This document shows, one piece after another, positions 14,843-23,226 of a DNA stretch of 64,000 nucleotides; position 1 is the stretch's first letter, and every line of letters begins with the position of its first letter. The stretch comes from Pseudomonas tremae. GTDB lineage: Bacteria > Pseudomonadota > Gammaproteobacteria > Pseudomonadales > Pseudomonadaceae. The position numbers and the translations under genes are program-made. The notes under the pieces were generated by a model. The model had not been told where the DNA came from. It was given only the letters and a program-made list of their open reading frames with translations, and made no database searches. The stretch covers positions 1 to 64,000 of the forward strand of contig NZ_LJRO01000157.1 of assembly GCF_001401155.1 (NCBI RefSeq), written 5' to 3'.

Positions 14843-17800
14843 GCCCTGTCAGGTGCAGCAGGGCATCCGGCCCAGCGGCTGGCGGCGGGGATGTGTTCGC
14901 CTTTCATGACCAGGGTCAGCGAGCCGAGGTGCGCATCGTCGCCCACTGCGGCACTGTAGAGCACGGAGCTGCGTGGCCCCATGTAGACGCGTTCGCCGAT
15001 GATCACCTGGTCAATTTTCATTATTCGGTCTTCGAACAGGTGGGTTTGCGGGCAGGCCCCGGCGTTCAGTTCGCTGTGCGCGCCGATGCGCACGCAGTCA
15101 AATTCGGTGATGTCGGTGGTGTCCATGTACACACCGCGGCCAATCTTGCAGCCGAGCATGTTGAAGGCCAGTGGCAACCAGGGCGTGCCACGCAGGTAGC
15201 GCATGAAATTCGGCGCGGCCATGCCCTCATAGAGGCTGGTGGTGCCTTCTGAAAACCACACAAAAGGTGTCCACATCGGATCTGCGCGTTTGCGGTAGCG
15301 ACCGATGACCAGCCATTTCATCGCGGCGATGAACAGAAAGTTACCCGCGCTGTAGCTCAGGCCAATCAGCGCCAGGTAGCCCAGCACGGCACCCCAGCGG
15401 TCGTCTTCGGCCAGCGGCATGAGGTCGAGCATGACGGTGTAGCCGACTGCGATGACCACTGCGTGCGGGGTGACGATGCGCACGGCTTCGACCAGGCCTC
15501 GGGCCAGACGGCGCAATGTCGACGGCTTGAAGGTCAGCGATTCTGGCGCACCGCTTGACTGTTCCCGGGCAGGCAGATTGATCGGTGGCGAGCCCAGCCA
15601 GGTATCGCCGTCGGTAATTTCGTCGTTGCGCGGCGCGCAGGAGTGAACGCCGATCAGGACGTTTTCTGGCAGTACCGTGCCGTCCGGGATGTAACTGCCA
15701 TTGCCGACAAAGCTGCGATTGGAAATGGACGTCGGCTGCAAGGTCATCCAGCCGCCATCGATACGCTCGTCACCGAGCATCACCGCATCAGCGATAAAGG
15801 TTTCGTCACCCAGCGTGAGCATGTCGGGGATGACGCCCTGAGCGCTGGAAATCTCCGCGTCGCGGCCGACTTTCGCGCCCAGCAGCCTGTACCAGAATGG
15901 CGAATACACCGTGGCGTAAATGCCGGACAGCACGTTCAGGCTCGCCTCCTGGATCTGGCTGATCAGCCACTTGGCGCAATAGGTGTTGCTGTGGACGGCG
16001 TAACGGCCAGGCAGGAGACGTGGGAAAACAGCCCAGCGCAAGGCGGCAGAGGCCAGCACGGTAGCGACGATCAACACGGCACTGGCCGGGAAGGCGAGGA
16101 GGAAATAGCGGGCGAGTTGCCCCGCCACCCCGCTCCCCTCGAACCCAGGCAGAACGTGTTGGGCATCGAACCAGTCAATCAGGAAAAAGGTCGGGAACAC
16201 CGGAATGAAAAACAGCGTGGCGATCAACAAAACGCCCAGGCAGAAGAACAGCTTTTCTGTACGCAGGCGCGCACGGCTGACCACAGGGCGTGCAGGCTGA
16301 CTGCGAATATCAAAGGCACCGACATCCCGTGCAGGCGAACCCTGCCAGATGCGGCCGGCCGGGACTTCGCGACCTTCCGCCAACGCAGACTGGGCTTCCA
16401 GATGCCCCCACGGCGCGACAGCGGTATTGCCCTCCATGATCACGTAAGAGCCGACGCATGCGTTGTCTTGTAACGCGATATTCCCCAAGTGCAGCTGGCC
16501 CCGCTCGACGCGCGCGTTCTCGAGGCTGACACCGTTGCCGATGCTGACGTTGTCGCCTATCTGTAGAAGGTCAGGAGCCCTGACCGTGGTGCCGCCGATC
16601 ACCACTTCCTGACCGATCTTCGCGCCCAAGGCTCGTAGCCACATGGGATAAAGCGAAGAACCACTCAGCAGATAGACCGGTGCTGACTCGACCACGCGGT
16701 CGGCGGCCCACCAGCGGAAGTAGGTGACGCCCCACAACGGATAAACGCCGGGTTTCAAACGTCCGGCAATCAGCCATTTGCCCGCAATTGCGATAAAAAA
16801 TTGCAGCACGGTGGCGAACAGGAATACCGAAACAGACGCGATGGTCGCCAGCGCAATGGAGTCTCCGGGCGAGCCGGTGAGCAAGTGATAGGTAAAAAAG
16901 GGTGCAAGCCACTGGGTCATTCGCAGGCTGACCATTACCGGCAACGCCAGCGCCTGCACAACGCCGCAACGCCAGCGCCGCCAGGCTGAAGGCGGTGTCC
17001 AGTCGTCCGCAGCAGGCGTTTCCTGGCGCGCCAGATCAAGCACCTCGGCAATCGCGCCGACACGCCGTTGCTGGTAGATGTCGCGCACAGTGATCTGATC
17101 GAAACGAGGATTGGCACGCAAGGCCGACGCCAGACGTGCAGCGAAGAAAGAGTGCCCGCCCAGATCGGTAAAAAAATCGGCGTCACGGCGGATCGGCATG
17201 CCTGGAAAGAGCGTCGCCAAGGCTTCGAACAGGGCGGCTTCGCCTTCAGTTTCCGGCACATCGGATTCGGCACTGCCGACACTGAGCGCAAGCGGGCGGG
17301 ACTTGAGCGCCTTGCGGTCGATTTTGCCAGAGGTCAGGCGCGGCATGCTGTCGAGCACTTCAAAATGCCCCGGCACCATGTAGGGCGGCAGTTGCTTTTG
17401 CAAAACCTTGCGCAGCTGGCTCGTGAAAGCGGGAGTAACTTCGCTGTCGCATACCAGGTAGGCAATCAGTTGATCGACGCCGTTTTCGTGACGCAGCAGC
17501 ACGGCAGTGGTGCCGACACCGGGCTGTTGCGCCAGCAAGGCTTCGATCTCCCCCAGCTCCACACGAAAGCCACGAATCTTCACCTGATCGTCCGCGCGTC
17601 CGAGGCATTGCACCTGCCCATCGGCGTCGATGCGCGCCAGGTCGCCGGTGCGGTACAGGCGTGCGTCGTGATAACCGGTGGACCACGGGTTAGGCAGAAA
17701 TTTCTCTTGGGTCAGGTCAGGTCGGCCAAGATAACCTTCGGCCACACCGGGGCCAATGATGCACAGCTCGCCCACTTCGCCAATTGGCAGAAGAGTGGGC

Positions 17801-18873
17801 GCCACCTGGCTCCCGATCGCGGGGTCATTGGCGATCACCAACAGCCCGTAATTGGGCAGCGGCGTACCGATGGTCACCGGCCTGCCACGCGACAACGGCG
17901 CCAGACTGGCCGACACCGTGGCTTCCGTAGGTCCGTATGTATTGAACATCTGCCGCTCTGGCGTGGCCCAGCGCTCGACCAGCGAGTCGGGGCACATTTC
18001 GCCGCCCAGATTGATCAGGCGCAAACTCGGTACATCTTCACTGAACAGCGCCAGCAAGGTGGGCACCGCGTGCAACACGCTGATTCGCTGCTCGTTCAGC
18101 AGTCGCGGCAGGGTTTCGGGATCGCCACTGGTTTCCTTCGGGCCGATCCACAGCGTCGCCCCTACCAGATAGGCGATCCAGATTTCTTCGAAGGACATGT
18201 CGAACGCGACCGAAAAGCCCTGATAAACCCGGTCGCTGGAACGTATTCCCAGGATCGCGTTTTCGCTGCGCAGAAAATGGCAGATGCTGCGCTGGGAAAT
18301 CACGATGCCCTTGGGCTTGCCGGTCGAACCCGAGGTGTAGATCACGTAGGCAGGATGATCCGGCGAAACACCGCTGCGGCGAACCGGGGCCGTATAGCTC
18401 TGCATCAACAGCACTTCGGCGGTCCAGACCGTCAGCCCGGTATGCGCCAGCAGCGGTCTCAGCGTTTCACAGCACACCACACCCACTGCATCGGCGTCTT
18501 CCAGACAAATCTGCAGACGTTCGACCGGCGTATCCTGATCCAGTGGCAGCCAGGCCGCGCCGGTCTTGGCAATGCCGGCCTGCATGACCAGAAGTTCGAT
18601 GCCGCGCGGCAACCACAGACCGACGATCTGCCCCGGCCGCACGCCGGCTTCAATCAGGGCGGACGCTACCTGATCTGCCTGTCGATCAAGCTCTCTGTAA
18701 CTGACCTGTCGCTCGCCAAAGATCAATGCCACGTGTTCAGGATCGCGTTGCGCGCTGGCTTCCAGCAGGTCGGCCAATACTTCTTCACGTAACAATTGGG
18801 GTTGAATCGGACCGTAAATCACATTCGCCGACGGTTCGTTCCGGTAAGGCTGGAGCAGGTTCAGGTTATTCAT
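14839..18873 (-). CDS. Single-module NRPS-like membrane protein with hexapeptide-repeat acyltransferase domains
   Basis: A 1344-residue protein. Residues about 20-510 are an adenylation domain (YTSGSTGKPKG, FNTYGPTEATVSA, YRTGDLARID, LTSGKIDRKAL). A carrier domain follows with DLGGHSF, its Ser near 573. The remaining half has about five to six membrane segments interleaved with left-handed beta-helix (hexapeptide) stretches, for example LGAKIGQEVVIGGTTVRAPDLL, LGAKVGRDAEISS and LGCKIGRGVYMDTTDI. This is the architecture of the NRPS terminal-domain family (TIGR02353) and recalls the membrane half of epsilon-poly-lysine synthetase. It has no condensation or thioesterase domain. The likely product is an amino acid or short isopeptide transferred at the inner membrane; the amino acid is unknown. 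Confidence 0.88.
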   Translation of the reverse strand: MNNLNLLQPYRNEPSANVIYGPIQPQLLREEVLADLLEASAQRDPEHVALIFGERQVSYRELDRQADQVASALIEAGVRPGQIVGLWLPRGIELLVMQAGIAKTGAAWLPLDQDTPVERLQICLEDADAVGVVCCETLRPLLAHTGLTVWTAEVLLMQSYTAPVRRSGVSPDHPAYVIYTSGSTGKPKGIVISQRSICHFLRSENAILGIRSSDRVYQGFSVAFDMSFEEIWIAYLVGATLWIGPKETSGDPETLPRLLNEQRISVLHAVPTLLALFSEDVPSLRLINLGGEMCPDSLVERWATPERQMFNTYGPTEATVSASLAPLSRGRPVTIGTPLPNYGLLVIANDPAIGSQVAPTLLPIGEVGELCIIGPGVAEGYLGRPDLTQEKFLPNPWSTGYHDARLYRTGDLARIDADGQVQCLGRADDQVKIRGFRVELGEIEALLAQQPGVGTTAVLLRHENGVDQLIAYLVCDSEVTPAFTSQLRKVLQKQLPPYMVPGHFEVLDSMPRLTSGKIDRKALKSRPLALSVGSAESDVPETEGEAALFEALATLFPGMPIRRDADFFTDLGGHSFFAARLASALRANPRFDQITVRDIYQQRRVGAIAEVLDLARQETPAADDWTPPSAWRRWRCGVVQALALPVMVSLRMTQWLAPFFTYHLLTGSPGDSIALATIASVSVFLFATVLQFFIAIAGKWLIAGRLKPGVYPLWGVTYFRWWAADRVVESAPVYLLSGSSLYPMWLRALGAKIGQEVVIGGTTVRAPDLLQIGDNVSIGNGVSLENARVERGQLHLGNIALQDNACVGSYVIMEGNTAVAPWGHLEAQSALAEGREVPAGRIWQGSPARDVGAFDIRSQPARPVVSRARLRTEKLFFCLGVLLIATLFFIPVFPTFFLIDWFDAQHVLPGFEGSGVAGQLARYFLLAFPASAVLIVATVLASAALRWAVFPRLLPGRYAVHSNTYCAKWLISQIQEASLNVLSGIYATVYSPFWYRLLGAKVGRDAEISSAQGVIPDMLTLGDETFIADAVMLGDERIDGGWMTLQPTSISNRSFVGNGSYIPDGTVLPENVLIGVHSCAPRNDEITDGDTWLGSPPINLPAREQSSGAPESLTFKPSTLRRLARGLVEAVRIVTPHAVVIAVGYTVMLDLMPLAEDDRWGAVLGYLALIGLSYSAGNFLFIAAMKWLVIGRYRKRADPMWTPFVWFSEGTTSLYEGMAAPNFMRYLRGTPWLPLAFNMLGCKIGRGVYMDTTDITEFDCVRIGAHSELNAGACPQTHLFEDRIMKIDQVIIGERVYMGPRSSVLYSAAVGDDAHLGSLTLVMKGEHIPAASRWAGCPAAPDRA

Positions 18874-19116
18874 GGCAGCAAATAGTCGCTCGTCAGAAAG
18901 GAGAAGCCTGATATTTTTTCGTTATGGGTTCAGAGCCGGTCCATCAGCGAGTGGCATGCAGTGTGTAGTGGCAAAGCGTCCACAATATTTCTGTCTGGAT
19001 ACATTTTGACTGGAGCATCGCAGCTCTCACCGAAGCGAAAGAACGGGCTGGCAAAACGAATATGGCAAAGGCTGGCTGTACAAATGTTGAACAATGGACC
19101 GAAGGCAAATGGCTGA

Positions 19117-19626
19117 TCAGCGATGACAGCAGCGCCAGAGGGTTTCACGCGTCGCCGGATCGAGCATCAGCGACTGACGCTCTACAACAGCCTTCAGCCC
19201 CGCGCCCATTTGGGCCTCAGGCATAGGGACGAAGCCGTGCTTTCGAAACCAGGGTCCATTCCAGAGAGGTGCGCGGAAGGTGGTCAGGCTTAGTGCCTGC
19301 ACCTGAAGGACCTGCGCCCAGGCCTGGACAGCCTCCAGCAAAGCCGTGCCCACGCAGTGGCCTGAGGCACGCGGATCAACAGAGATATTGTCCAGATACA
19401 AAAGTCCGTCGAGAGGCCGCATGGCCGCAAAGCCGATAACCTGCTGACATTCCCGGTCCACAGCAACCACGACACGGCAGGCTTTGAATCTGTCTGCGCT
19501 TAGCGCAGGCGTATCGGCGACGTACGCCAGCGAAGGAATGGTTTTATAGCGAACACGGGCCTGCGCCGAAATACGTATCAAATCCGGCAGATCGCAGTCT
19601 TGCGACAGACGCAGTTCAAACGTCAT
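19117..19626 (-). CDS. GNAT-family N-acetyltransferase
   Basis: A 169-residue acetyltransferase. The acetyl-CoA-binding motif A is seen in LYLDNISVDPRASGHCVGTALLEAVQAWA, although the usual Q/RxxGxG/A loop is RASGHCVG here. Motif B follows in FRAPLWNGPWFRKHGF. I chose ATG at 19626 because GGGAGG precedes it by a few bases; the frame extends to 19659 without such a site. The substrate is unknown. It is separated by 45 bases from the hipBA pair and reads in the same direction, so it may share that transcript. Confidence 0.88.
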   Translation of the reverse strand: MTFELRLSQDCDLPDLIRISAQARVRYKTIPSLAYVADTPALSADRFKACRVVVAVDRECQQVIGFAAMRPLDGLLYLDNISVDPRASGHCVGTALLEAVQAWAQVLQVQALSLTTFRAPLWNGPWFRKHGFVPMPEAQMGAGLKAVVERQSLMLDPATRETLWRCCHR

Positions 19627-19671
19627 CGGGGCCTCCCTGATCGTTATGTCCCCATGCACAACCGCTCGACG

Positions 19672-20901
19672 TCATTGTTGCAAGAGACGTGTACCACTGG
19701 TCGCCTGTACCGCAGCATCCAGTTCCGCGCCAACAAGAAACTGACTGTAGTAGTCATGCAGCTCGGCTTCCCAACCGGCCACTTCATCCAATACCGCTTC
19801 CGCCTCTGACTTGGTCAGCGCGAAGTGGAGGTGCTGGCTCAACAGGTTGCCTCGATTGAGACGCGGCCCTTCGATACCCACTGACATGGCTAGCGATTGT
19901 GCGGGGCCTTCGTCCAGAATCGGCAGCACGTCGTACATGGGCGACAGGCGCCATGCTCCGTCTATCCAGATAACGGCATGGTTGCGAGGGTGGTCATCGG
20001 CGTTACCGACTAATACGTTGTAGGCCATGCGCCGATACAACTCTTGCCTGTCCTGATCCGGGGCGCCTCGACGATAAAGTTCGTCGGCGAGCGCCGCATA
20101 CTGCCAGTCGGGGTGACTGCGTGCCTTCCACTCTGCATCCAGCAGGGTCAGCCCGCTGAGCATCGGCAGGCGCCGGAAACGACCCGTCAGCTCATCAAAT
20201 GCCCGATCAAAGCGTTCGACCAGAAGCGTATTGATTCTTTCGCTGCGATACAGCGATGTTCTGGCAGTTTCTAGCCCTTTGAGCCCTGCGAACGTCATGC
20301 AGGCATGTTCCACAGACGGCAGATCATAGTGATCGAATTTGTCGCGCGGCTTGGCAAGGATCAGCTTCTTGTCGAACAGATAAGTGCGCTTTGGACGAGC
20401 GCCACCTGCCGAAGATCGCTGATCCCTGACCTTCAGGGCCTTAAGCTGTTCAGCACCCAACTGGCTGTCGTAAATCGCTTCGCAAGCGTCGATGAAGTGA
20501 TCAAGACCTTTGGCATGCAGAGCCTTGGAAGGCGTATGGCCCAGTCCGTCCTGCGGCACGCGTGCCGTGCCGGCCATAATGTTGCCCGCTCTGTCACCAT
20601 TGGGGGACTTGAGCAGAAGCTGGATCGAGTCCAGTGGGCCTTTTTCGACCCGATGCAACAGCCGCTCCCCCCAGCCATCAGGCATTGCGTCGTCAATAAA
20701 GCCGGGAACGCCGCCGTTTTTCGTCACCGTATAAGAACGCGCGGACAGTGGATACCTTACAGCATCGGGCACCCAGATTTTCTCCTGCACCGCATCAGGT
20801 GAATACTGAAAAGTCCCGACCCCGGCCTGAATCGTCAGTTTGCCCAGCGTAAGTGTTTGTCCGCTGACAGGGCACTCCATATAGATGTAAGCCTGAGCCA
20901 T
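19672..20901 (-). CDS. hipA: HipA-family serine/threonine kinase toxin
   Basis: A 409-residue HipA-like protein. The N-terminal Couple_hipA region is followed by GARPKRTYLF (the GxxPK loop of the family), the catalytic GNADDHPRNHAVI near 297 and the metal-binding SPMYDVLP near 318. HipA kinases phosphorylate aminoacyl-tRNA synthetases or related targets and cause growth arrest until neutralised by HipB. The start codon overlaps the hipB stop by one base (TGATG), so the antitoxin is made first. It is of normal length with catalytic residues intact, so probably active. Confidence 0.9.
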   Translation of the reverse strand: MAQAYIYMECPVSGQTLTLGKLTIQAGVGTFQYSPDAVQEKIWVPDAVRYPLSARSYTVTKNGGVPGFIDDAMPDGWGERLLHRVEKGPLDSIQLLLKSPNGDRAGNIMAGTARVPQDGLGHTPSKALHAKGLDHFIDACEAIYDSQLGAEQLKALKVRDQRSSAGGARPKRTYLFDKKLILAKPRDKFDHYDLPSVEHACMTFAGLKGLETARTSLYRSERINTLLVERFDRAFDELTGRFRRLPMLSGLTLLDAEWKARSHPDWQYAALADELYRRGAPDQDRQELYRRMAYNVLVGNADDHPRNHAVIWIDGAWRLSPMYDVLPILDEGPAQSLAMSVGIEGPRLNRGNLLSQHLHFALTKSEAEAVLDEVAGWEAELHDYYSQFLVGAELDAAVQATSGTRLLQQ

Positions 20902-21224
20902 CAGAAGTCCTCCGGCTTGTTCCGGGGCAGGCGGACGCGCTTGCGATCAGCAGCTTCAAGCTGTTCGACGGTGAACGACTCGTCATCACGCAGCCCCTGA
21001 AAGAGGCGCTCTGACACACCCAGGCTCCAGACCACCAGCATGAAGTCGCGCAGCGATACGCCGTCGGCGCTGCCCGCCTCAATGCGGCGAAGCGTACGCA
21101 AGGAAATGCCCAGACGCTCGACAAGATCGGTTTGACGAACGTCCTGCTGCAGCCTGGCCTGCTTTACCAGCAAGGCAATTCGCAAAAGCGTGTCGGTGCA
21201 TTGAACAGGGAAAAAGGCCTTCAT
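20901..21224 (-). CDS. hipB: HipB-like antitoxin, HTH regulator
   Basis: A 107-residue protein with a central Xre-type helix-turn-helix (RQTDLVERLGISLRTLRRIEAG) and a C-terminal tail ending in basic residues. It overlaps hipA, the standard antitoxin-first order. Such proteins bind their own promoter and hold HipA inactive. An AT-rich promoter region lies upstream at 21225-21330, but I could not pick out a clear repeated operator. Confidence 0.88.
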   Translation of the reverse strand: MKAFFPVQCTDTLLRIALLVKQARLQQDVRQTDLVERLGISLRTLRRIEAGSADGVSLRDFMLVVWSLGVSERLFQGLRDDESFTVEQLEAADRKRVRLPRNKPEDF

Positions 21225-21532
21225 CAGCAGTTACCAGTGAGCAGGCGCGAGAATCATGGATGCACAAAGTAGCACATACAAGGACATGAATGAATAAATA
21301 AGAGAGCACTTAATGATACTTTATACCGAATAAAGCATCATCTTGAGATACCTTAAATTTCCATTAAACGACGTGTTCGAATACTCATGGTGCTGCTTCC
21401 ACCCCAAAAGCGGCTAATGCTGCGCCTGTTTGCCGACAACAAACACCACCCATTTCCTGTCAAATGTGGCTTACTTGACTTCATCATCATCCAATCAGGG
21501 ATTTCTTCCCTACCCTCGCGGTCTCTTTACGC

Positions 21533-22603
21533 ATGACGAACTCGCGCTCTGCTTTCATACCCTCCTGGCTTCGCCCTGTTCTGCGTCCTTTGCTGGACCC
21601 GTATCGCCGTTATCGGCATGCGCGACTGATCCACGCTGCGCGAATCGCGGTGGGGTTGCTGGTGACCATCCTGTTGACCACAGGCCTCAATCTGCCGCAC
21701 GGCGAATGGGCGTCGGTCACGATGCTGATCGTGATCGGTGGCTTGCAGCACCACGGCAACATCGGCAAGAAGTCGGTCGAGCGTGCCTACGGGACGCTGA
21801 TCGGGGCCGGGCTGGGTTTGATCGTCGTGGTGCAGCAGGGCTATCTGGAAATGCCGCTGCTGACCTACGCCATGATGTCGGTGATGTGCGGTTTCTTTGC
21901 GTACCACGCCATCGGCAAAGGTGGCTACACAGCGCTGCTTTCAGCGATCACGCTGTTTATCGTGGCCGGGCATGGTTACAACCCGATCAGCGACGGCCTG
22001 TGGCGAACCGTGGACATCCTGATCGGTATCGCGCTGGCGCTGGCGTTTTCCTTCGCCCTGCCCCTTTATGCAGTGTTCTCCTGGCGCTACAACCTGGCCA
22101 GCGGCCTGCGCGATTGTGCCAAGGTGTATGGGCGCATCGTGCAAGGCCAGCCGGTGGCCGCTGACGAACACCTGAAGCTCACGGCCAGGCTCAACGGCAC
22201 GATGCTGCAACTGCGTTCGCTGCTGCCGTCGGTTTCCAAAGAAGTGAAGATGTCGATGGTCGAGCTGGATGCGATTCAGGGCCATTTCCGCATGTGCCTG
22301 AGCACCCTCGAAATTCTGGCCAACATCCGCCCGGCCAACCTGGATCAGGTCGCAGGCGAATCCTTCAAGACCTCGCTGGACAACGATTACCGCCAGATTC
22401 GCCGCCAGTTGATCGGCATGGCGCGGGCGCTGCAAACGGGCGCCACTGAACGCCTGGAACGCACCTCGGAAACCTCCCTTGCACAACCCGTCATACCTCC
22501 TGCCGAGCTGATGGGCTATCACTTGATGACCCAACAGCTGGCGCAGAACCTGGACGGCTTGCAAGCGCGCCTGGCGAAGACCGCCAGACGCTGGAAGTTC
22601 TGA
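21533..22603 (+). CDS. FUSC-family inner membrane protein
   Basis: A 356-residue protein with about six clustered hydrophobic helices in the first 190 residues, including the family-like stretch NLPHGEWASVTMLIVIGGLQHHGNIGKKSVERAYGTLIGAGLG, followed by a cytoplasmic helical domain. FUSC proteins (YccS, AaeB) are linked to efflux of aromatic carboxylic acids. The start at 21533 is the only ATG before the hydrophobic block. It is followed within a few bases by an Lrp-family regulator, and then by a gene pair that would make an aromatic acid, so export of such an acid is an attractive but untested idea. Confidence 0.85.
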   Translation: MTNSRSAFIPSWLRPVLRPLLDPYRRYRHARLIHAARIAVGLLVTILLTTGLNLPHGEWASVTMLIVIGGLQHHGNIGKKSVERAYGTLIGAGLGLIVVVQQGYLEMPLLTYAMMSVMCGFFAYHAIGKGGYTALLSAITLFIVAGHGYNPISDGLWRTVDILIGIALALAFSFALPLYAVFSWRYNLASGLRDCAKVYGRIVQGQPVAADEHLKLTARLNGTMLQLRSLLPSVSKEVKMSMVELDAIQGHFRMCLSTLEILANIRPANLDQVAGESFKTSLDNDYRQIRRQLIGMARALQTGATERLERTSETSLAQPVIPPAELMGYHLMTQQLAQNLDGLQARLAKTARRWKF

Positions 22604-22614
22604 AGGAAATGCCC

Positions 22615-23076
22615 GTGCCCGACAGCCGTCAGCCAACACTGGATGAGATCGATCGAAAACTGATCGCTGCGCTGCAGATCAATGCCCGCGAAAGCGTCGC
22701 CACGCTGGCCCGCCAGTTGGGTATCGCCCGCACCACCGTGACGTCGCGGCTGGCCCGACTGGAAAGCAGCAAAGTGATTACCGGCTATGGCGTACGCCTT
22801 GGTCAGCGTGTGGTGGATGGTGGCTTGCAGGCGTATGTCGGCATCACGGTGCAACCGCGCTCCGGCAAGGAAGTGCTGCGTCGGCTGAGCGCCATGGCTC
22901 AGGTTCAGCAGCTGTGTGCGGTCAGCGGCGAGTTCGACTACGTGGCCTGGTTGCGCACCGAGTCTCCGGAGCAACTGGATCAATTGCTGGACCTGATTGG
23001 CAGCGTGGACGGCGTTGAGAAAACCACTACATCGATCATTCTCAGCAGCAAGATAGACCGTGGGCAACCGGTCTGA
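22615..23076 (+). CDS. Lrp/AsnC-family transcriptional regulator
   Basis: A 153-residue regulator. The N-terminal winged HTH is LDEIDRKLIAALQINARESVATLARQLGIARTTVTSRLARLE, and the C-terminal RAM/ACT-like amino acid sensor domain includes AVSGEFDYVAWLRTESPEQLDQLLD. I prefer the GTG at 22615 because AAGGA lies 7 bases before it; the ATG at 22609 is only one base from that site. Lrp-type proteins sense amino acids, which fits regulation of the flavin monooxygenase and amidase genes 150 bases downstream. Confidence 0.9.
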   Translation: MPDSRQPTLDEIDRKLIAALQINARESVATLARQLGIARTTVTSRLARLESSKVITGYGVRLGQRVVDGGLQAYVGITVQPRSGKEVLRRLSAMAQVQQLCAVSGEFDYVAWLRTESPEQLDQLLDLIGSVDGVEKTTTSIILSSKIDRGQPV

Positions 23077-23226
23077 ACATCAGTTGAGCCTGTTCGACCA
23101 ATCAAAATAACCAGCAGCCTCGTCGTTTAGCACAAACAAACAGCATTTCGACGACACTTTGCGTCTTATTAACGTGCGCGCCCTTCTCTAGACTGTCGTT
23201 TTCGCCGTTGCCCACCAAGGTCCGTC

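Noticed and set aside
17111..17383. Inactive adenylation or carrier domain in the NRPS-like protein
   Set aside because: The carrier DLGGHSF with its Ser and the adenylation core motifs are intact.
17068..18792. 574-codon open frame on the + strand
   Set aside because: Exact antisense of the NRPS-like adenylation domain in GC-rich DNA; its translation is rich in Arg, Gln and His without motifs.
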